Assembly: GCA_944351315.1 (NCBI GenBank)
Contig: CALVPL010000003.1
Coordinates: forward strand, 1-6,063
Length of the DNA stretch: 6,063 bases
From: an uncultured Bacilli bacterium
GTDB taxonomy: Bacteria; Bacillota_I; Bacilli_A; RF39; UBA660
Reading direction: 5' to 3'
The notes under the pieces are model-generated. The model was not told the DNA's origin. It saw only the letters and a program-made list of their open reading frames with translations, and searched no databases. Positions within the stretch are counted from its first letter, which is position 1. Every line of letters begins with the position of its first letter. A program made the translations under genes and the position numbers. Positions 5,925 through 6,063 of this stretch are shown here, in pieces.

Positions 5925-6063
5925 ATGCAATTAGATAAATTAAAAGATTTAATTTTATATCAAAGTGAAAATGGTAATGTACAAATAGAAGTTTTATATG
6001 ATAATGAAGATTTTTGGTTAACGCAAAAAACAATGGCTGAGTTATTCAATGTAGCAGAAAATA
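5925..6063 (+). CDS. RhuM-family protein (N-terminus only, partial)
   Basis: The first 46 residues are visible before the window ends. The pattern ILYQSENGNVQIEVLYDNEDFWLTQKTMAELFNV matches the start of RhuM-family proteins (typically IIYQTEDGxxxIEVRxxxxxVWLTQxQMAELF), whose N-terminal part looks like a helix-turn-helix DNA-binding region. The name comes from a Salmonella pathogenicity island gene; the biochemical function is not established, and homologues are often found beside restriction-modification and other defence genes. The ATG at 5925 is the only sensible start because an in-frame TGA stop lies immediately upstream at 5922-5924. AAAGGAG at 5908-5914 is ten bases away. It lies 33 bases after mtaB with no terminator or clear promoter between, so read-through from mtaB is possible. 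Confidence 0.75.
   Translation, partial: MQLDKLKDLILYQSENGNVQIEVLYDNEDFWLTQKTMAELFNVAEN

Noticed and set aside
5821..6033. A 70-codon open frame on the minus strand covering the mtaB end and RhuM start.
   Set aside because: It is antisense to two genes with clear family matches, its translation is a low-complexity Phe/Leu/His/Lys mix, and I see no ribosome site.
1..6063. Use of genetic code 4 (UGA as tryptophan), as in Mollicutes.
   Set aside because: The tryptophan codons examined are TGG, no gene contains in-frame TGA, and all stops are TAA, so the window neither needs nor supports reassignment.

Overview
The window is AT-rich DNA (roughly 30 % GC by eye) with short intergenic gaps, clear Shine-Dalgarno sequences, sigma70-like promoters and U-tract terminators. 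All six stop codons seen are TAA, and every tryptophan codon I checked is TGG. This fits a low-GC Bacillota member, perhaps one of the Erysipelotrichia/RF39-like gut lineages near the Mollicutes. That placement is inference, and nothing here shows whether UGA is reassigned.

Layout: (1) the 3' end of an unrecognised plus-strand gene (to 278); (2) a convergent, minus-strand, single-domain YigZ/IMPACT-family gene (268-615) whose end overlaps gene 1 by 11 bp; (3) divergently from it, uvrC (675-2453), a complete nucleotide-excision-repair nuclease followed by a terminator; (4) after a near-consensus promoter, a membrane-anchored extracytoplasmic protein of unknown function (2643-3887); (5) a hairpin/promoter region and then a small single-pass membrane protein with a long acidic cytoplasmic tail (4004-4576); (6) a terminator hairpin with a promoter inside it, then mtaB, a tRNA methylthiotransferase (4623-5891); (7) the start of a RhuM-family gene (from 5925) running off the right edge.

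The genes do not form one pathway. uvrC and mtaB are ordinary housekeeping genes (DNA repair, tRNA modification). The two membrane proteins appear to be separate transcription units and are the least explained genes. RhuM-family genes are usually accessory, often next to restriction or defence genes, so the right edge may be where a variable region begins. I see no RNA gene, CRISPR array, insertion sequence or attachment site, and no gene-free stretch over 300 bases; the longest gap is 189 bases (2454-2642). No clear new biological system is visible. The best leads are the two unknown membrane proteins, the promoter/terminator overlaps, and whatever follows the RhuM gene.
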